DNA from: Desulfobacterales bacterium
GTDB lineage: Bacteria; Desulfobacterota; Desulfobacteria; Desulfobacterales; JAFDCJ01
Assembly (NCBI GenBank): GCA_020345785.1
Contig: CP070771.1
Location: 790,297-800,177, forward strand
DNA length: 9,881 nt
Direction of reading: 5' to 3'
Under the pieces are notes generated by a model. The model saw only the letters and a list, made by a program, of their open reading frames with translations. It did not search any database and was not told the origin of the DNA. The translations under genes and the position numbers were made by a program. Of the stretch, positions 7,843-9,881 are shown piece after piece. The first letter of the stretch is position 1, and every line of letters starts with the position of its first letter.

Positions 7843-7870
7843 TTTATGGTTCAGTTGTCGACGCCGTCAA
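7843..7870 (-). promoter_or_regulatory. Candidate promoter for plsB
   Basis: On the minus strand, TTGACG (7865-7870, 5 of 6 consensus bases), a 16-bp spacer and CATAAA (7843-7848, 4 of 6) lie just upstream of the plsB ATG at 7819. The predicted start would give a leader of only about 16 nt. This is plausible but not strong. Confidence 0.35.
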
Positions 7871-8104
7871 AGTTTAGCATATCGAATCCCGCCGGGGCGG
7901 CAGACTCTTAGTTTGTCTTCAGATTTATCCGGAGTCGGGGGATGTGTGCGTCTGTTAATTATGAGGTTTTTGAATCCTGAATTTTTTTCAGCAAACAGCG
8001 CTACGGAGCACCAACTATATGTGCGCTTTTGCATAGTTGTTAAGAATACGTGCAAAATTCCGCTGATGAAATTAACAGAATAGCAGTTGATTTGCAATAT
8101 TTTA

Positions 8105-8133
8105 TTGGCTTGTACCGGATACTATGTTATGTT
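8105..8133 (+). promoter_or_regulatory. Candidate promoter for the small membrane protein
   Basis: TTGGCT (8105-8110), a 17-bp spacer and TATGTT (8128-8133) form a sigma70-like pair. The predicted start near 8140 gives a leader of about 85 nt with a strong ribosome site at its end. Each hexamer matches the consensus at 4 of 6 positions. Confidence 0.35.
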
Positions 8134-8205
8134 AATTTTCAAAATCAGCTTAAATTTATAGGCCTTCGCGGGTTCATATGATTTTTATGATATTTATTTC
8201 AAGTG

Positions 8206-8213
8206 AAAGGAGG
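8206..8213 (+). promoter_or_regulatory. Strong Shine-Dalgarno that decides the start of the small gene
   Basis: AAAGGAGG lies 10 nt before the ATG at 8224. An in-frame GTG at 8203 overlaps this site and would add seven residues encoded by the Shine-Dalgarno itself, so the ATG at 8224 is the better start. Confidence 0.75.
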
Positions 8214-8223
8214 TTCAGTTTAC

Positions 8224-8502
8224 ATGAAGACATTAATTGGCGGTGCAATCGCAGCGGTGCTGGGGTTGATAGGGATTGTGGCCTGGTTTCCGCAATTTCT
8301 GACAGTTGTGGCCGGAACAATCCCTATAATGCTTTTGCTCGGCGGCGCGCTGGCCATCTATCTGGGTGTCGACGAACTTAAGGATACCTGGACCCAGGAC
8401 GAAGCCGAAACGAGCGGAACCAACACCAGTGAAGAAGTTGAAAAATATAAAAAAGAGATCGGTGAACTCAAAGAAGAGATTGAAACCTTAAAAAAAGAAT
8501 AA
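8224..8502 (+). CDS. Small two-TM membrane protein with charged coiled-coil tail
   Basis: The product is 92 residues. Two hydrophobic helices (about 4-22 and 25-47), linked by a short turn around WFPQ, are followed by a polar linker (50-68) and a Glu/Lys-rich helix (69-92) with heptad-like hydrophobic positions: EEVEKYKKEIGELKEEIETL. The likely topology is a helical hairpin in the inner membrane with the coiled coil on one side, which suggests oligomerisation or a scaffold role. Its size and Gly/Ala/Leu-rich double helix recall small two-TM proteins such as magnetosome MamI, but this is a resemblance of architecture only and no other magnetosome gene is nearby. I do not recognise the family. 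A strong Shine-Dalgarno and an intrinsic terminator just downstream (8530-8557) support a real, singly transcribed gene. It converges with the RNase H gene, with 15 bp between the stop codons. Confidence 0.88.
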   Translation: MKTLIGGAIAAVLGLIGIVAWFPQFLTVVAGTIPIMLLLGGALAIYLGVDELKDTWTQDEAETSGTNTSEEVEKYKKEIGELKEEIETLKKE

Positions 8503-8517
8503 AACTGAAGACAACTC

Positions 8518-9300
8518 TTAACCTCGCGGGCCCGGCCGTTCGTTTTGCCGGGCTTTTCGCTTTTTTGCCGCCTTTTTTATCGCGGAGGTCGCCAGACGAT
8601 CGGCCCTTTCGTTTTCTTGCAGGCCGGCATGACCTTTGACCTTCATAATTTTAAGGTCCTTGAATTTGGCCATTGTTTCTTTGATCGAAGCGACAAGCTG
8701 CTGGTTTTTGTGGGCCCTCCAGTTCAGCACGAGCAGTCCGTAGGCGTATTTGCTGTCGGTGAACAGTCTGACGGGTTTTGCCGTATTTTTTACAGCCGAA
8801 AGTCCGGCCTGAATGGCTTTGAGCTCGGCAATATTGTTGGTGGCATCTCCGATATATTCGCTGATCTCCTTTTCGTGTTTTCCATAGCGCAGCAGCACGC
8901 CGATACCGGCAGGTCCCGGATTGCCGGCCGAGGCCCCGTCGGTAAATACGCAAATTTTGTCCTTGCAGGCCGTCTCGTCCCAGGATACACCATCACCGGC
9001 GGCATCGTTTGTTTTCGTAATTTTTTTACGATTTTTTCTCTCATGTTGAGACGGCGTTTTCTCCGGCCGAGACTCAATCGGGGCGACCTTGGAACTGTTA
9101 ACCCAGTATTCGTAATCCTGCTTAAGCTGGTATTTGATCAGGACCTTGCCGTCTTTGATAAGCGGAGCGCCCTTCGAATCAACGGCCATCCAAACCTTGT
9201 TGGTCTTGAACCACATGCGCTGCCACTCGCCGGTCTCCGTCTTCGCTTTGCCATTAGACGGTTTTTTTTTGAGTTTCACTGGAGCCTGTTTGCTGCTCAC
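8518..9300 (-). CDS. rnhA: Ribonuclease HI with N-terminal extension
   Basis: The 260-residue product carries a complete RNase HI domain at about 114-243, which cleaves RNA in RNA-DNA hybrids (R-loops, replication primers). The metal-binding residues are D121 (FTDGASAGNPGP), E159 (NNIAELKA), D182 (LFTDSKYAYG) and D234 (NERADRLA), with the catalytic histidine H224 (VKGHAG). Spacing matches E. coli RNase HI (D10, E48, D70, H124, D134). Residues 1-113 are extra: a Lys-rich start, a compact aromatic segment (25-75, with EWQRMWF and QDYEYWVNSSKV), and a charged linker (76-110). This is not the usual N-terminal hybrid-binding domain of eukaryotic RNase H1 as far as I can see. A basic tail (243-260) follows the catalytic domain. 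The start is GTG (9298-9300) with AGGAA about 4 nt upstream; the next in-frame Met, residue 29, would cut into the aromatic segment. The enzymatic call is firm; the role of the extension is unknown. Confidence 0.93.
   Translation of the reverse strand: MSSKQAPVKLKKKPSNGKAKTETGEWQRMWFKTNKVWMAVDSKGAPLIKDGKVLIKYQLKQDYEYWVNSSKVAPIESRPEKTPSQHERKNRKKITKTNDAAGDGVSWDETACKDKICVFTDGASAGNPGPAGIGVLLRYGKHEKEISEYIGDATNNIAELKAIQAGLSAVKNTAKPVRLFTDSKYAYGLLVLNWRAHKNQQLVASIKETMAKFKDLKIMKVKGHAGLQENERADRLATSAIKKAAKKRKARQNERPGPRG
8530..8566 (+). terminator. Intrinsic terminator of the small membrane protein gene, inside the RNase H coding sequence
   Basis: GCCCGGC (8530-8536) pairs perfectly with GCCGGGC (8547-8553) across a 10-nt loop and is followed by TTTT and a further T-run (8561-8566). 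It lies 28 bp after the stop codon at 8502. The same bases encode the C-terminal residues of the convergent RNase H (ARQNERPGPR). Confidence 0.8.
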
Positions 9301-9372
9301 TGGTTTCCTGCCTCTGGATATTTAGTTGATTTAGTTGATTGGGTGATTGAGTATCTTGAGTTCGTTACGTTT

Positions 9373-9435
9373 GTTAGGATCGTTTTGATGGTTTTGATCG
9401 TTAAGATCGTTTTATTCGTTGAGATCGTTGATATC
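9373..9435. repeat. 9-nt tandem array, left of the two-stem repeat
   Basis: Seven exact-phase 9-nt units run from 9373 to 9435: GTTAGGATC, GTTTTGATG, GTTTTGATC, GTTAAGATC, GTTTTATTC, GTTGAGATC, GTTGATATC. The array runs into the 93-bp repeat without a gap. The period here is 9, unlike the 7-nt arrays elsewhere. Confidence 0.9.
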
Positions 9436-9525
9436 GTCCCAGTTAAACAACGGACAAAAAGGTTTAACCCCGGTTAAATAGGCTTCGCATTTAACTGGGC
9501 AAGCGGGATAAATTTTGATCGTTTA
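9433..9525 (+). repeat. 93-bp two-stem repeat module, copy 2
   Basis: This copy differs from the one at 1456-1548 only at 9441 (A for G) and 9516 (T for A). The 9441 change weakens the left stem to 7 bp but makes an outer nested pairing better: CCCAGTTAAA (9438-9447) is the exact inverse of TTTAACTGGG (9490-9499). It is embedded between 9-nt arrays on both sides. Confidence 0.85.
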
Positions 9526-9565
9526 ATTCGTTATGATCGTTATGATCGTTATGATCGTTAGGTTG
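9521..9565. repeat. 9-nt tandem array, right of the two-stem repeat
   Basis: GTTTAATTC is followed by three perfect GTTATGATC units (9530-9556) and a degenerate GTTAGGTTG. The first unit overlaps the end of the 93-bp repeat. The motif is the same GATCGTT family as on the left side. Confidence 0.9.
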
Positions 9566-9621
9566 ATTGCGTTGCTCGCTGACCGTTCACAGTTGATAAA
9601 GCACAAAATTAGATACAATTC

Positions 9622-9835
9622 CTTCCTCTCAACTTCCCAACCTCTCACCTTTTCAACTTCTCAACTTCCCAACTTCGTGCTGTGCCGTGCGCCTTACGCC
9701 GTGCACCACTTCCATATCGCCTTCCCACCTTCTTAATCTTTCTCTGTCCAGTGCCTTGCGCCGTGCACCGTAGGCCGTGCGCCGCTCCCATCCCACCTTC
9801 CCACCGTCTCACCTTCCTTCCTTTGCTTCTGTCAT
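9622..9835. repeat. Heptad-phased, pyrimidine-rich array, copy 2
   Basis: C/T-rich 7-nt units (ACTTCCC, AACCTCT, TCAACTT, CTCAACT and similar) alternate with GTGCCGTGCGCC-type units. 9722-9765 matches 1697-1741 (one substitution, one indel). As in copy 1, it follows the two-stem repeat in the same orientation. Confidence 0.75.
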
Positions 9836-9881
9836 CTGCTTGCCGCGCCATGGCTCAAAGGGCGACGGCGGGTCATCTGTT

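Larger units (their letters stand above)
7820..8223. other. Intergenic region between divergent plsB and the small membrane protein gene
   Basis: This gap holds a candidate plsB promoter on its left and a candidate promoter for the plus-strand small gene on its right. The middle (7880-8090) is AT-rich with no tandem arrays, in contrast to the other gaps. A 76-codon minus-strand frame (7867-8097) lacks a ribosome site and resembles no known protein, so I do not annotate it as a gene. Confidence 0.6.
9301..9881. other. Non-coding repeat region upstream of the RNase H gene, to the right edge
   Basis: This 581-bp stretch has no credible gene. From left to right it holds two TTTAGTTGA units (9321-9338), a 9-nt GATCGTT-type array, the second copy of the 93-bp repeat (9433-9525), more 9-nt units (9521-9565), an unremarkable stretch (9566-9620), and a long pyrimidine-rich, heptad-phased array to about 9835. 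Any promoter for the RNase H gene would have to lie in or next to the 9-nt array. The last 45 bp look like unique sequence. Frames of 60-70 codons here are repeat translations. Confidence 0.7.

Noticed and set aside
7867..8097. A 76-codon minus-strand frame upstream of plsB.
   Set aside because: There is no Shine-Dalgarno, the composition is unusual, and it overlaps the likely plsB promoter region.
9533..9851. Frames of 67-68 codons at the right edge.
   Set aside because: They are translations of the 9-nt and pyrimidine-rich arrays.

Overview
The window looks like a chromosomal segment of a Gram-negative bacterium. Its genes (PlsB-type glycerol-3-phosphate acyltransferase, a DapB resembling the plant/chloroplast form, a MurU-AmgK-like sugar nucleotidyltransferase/kinase, RNase HI with an N-terminal extension) and its intergenic arrays of 7-nt and 9-nt repeats best fit a Desulfobacterota (former Deltaproteobacteria, Desulfobacterales-like) genome. 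The taxon is inferred from gene style, not from a marker. I saw no rRNA, tRNA, CRISPR array, transposase, integrase or phage gene.

Layout, left to right. 1-1015 (-) is the 5' part of an unrecognised protein whose Gly-rich tail runs off the left edge; a good sigma70-type promoter lies about 150 bp upstream of it. 1016-1795 is non-coding and carries heptamer arrays, a 93-bp two-stem repeat and a pyrimidine-rich array. 1796-2626 (-) is dapB (lysine/diaminopimelate synthesis). 2627-2887 holds a promoter candidate and an imperfect fold-back repeat. 2888-4591 (-) is one 567-residue protein that joins a MurU-like nucleotidyltransferase to an AmgK-like kinase. 4592-5179 is a gene-free island of nested inverted repeats and heptamer arrays. 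5180-7819 (-) is plsB (first step of phospholipid synthesis). 7820-8223 is an intergenic region between divergent genes. 8224-8502 (+) is a 92-residue membrane protein with two predicted TM segments and a charged helical tail. 8518-9300 (-) is RNase HI with an extra N-terminal region; it converges on the small gene, whose terminator hairpin lies inside the RNase H coding sequence. 9301-9881 is non-coding, with 9-nt arrays, a second copy of the 93-bp repeat, and a second pyrimidine-rich array.

Three genes concern the cell envelope: dapB (precursor of peptidoglycan meso-DAP), the MurU/AmgK fusion (probable muropeptide sugar salvage) and plsB (membrane lipid). They share a strand, but repeat-filled gaps of 260-590 bp separate them, so they are probably separate transcription units rather than an operon. 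The most unusual content is non-coding: nearly every gap is filled by short tandem repeats of 7 or 9 nt with different unit sequences. The two outer gaps also share a 93-bp module (91/93 identical) plus a second conserved segment, in the same order and direct orientation 8 kb apart.
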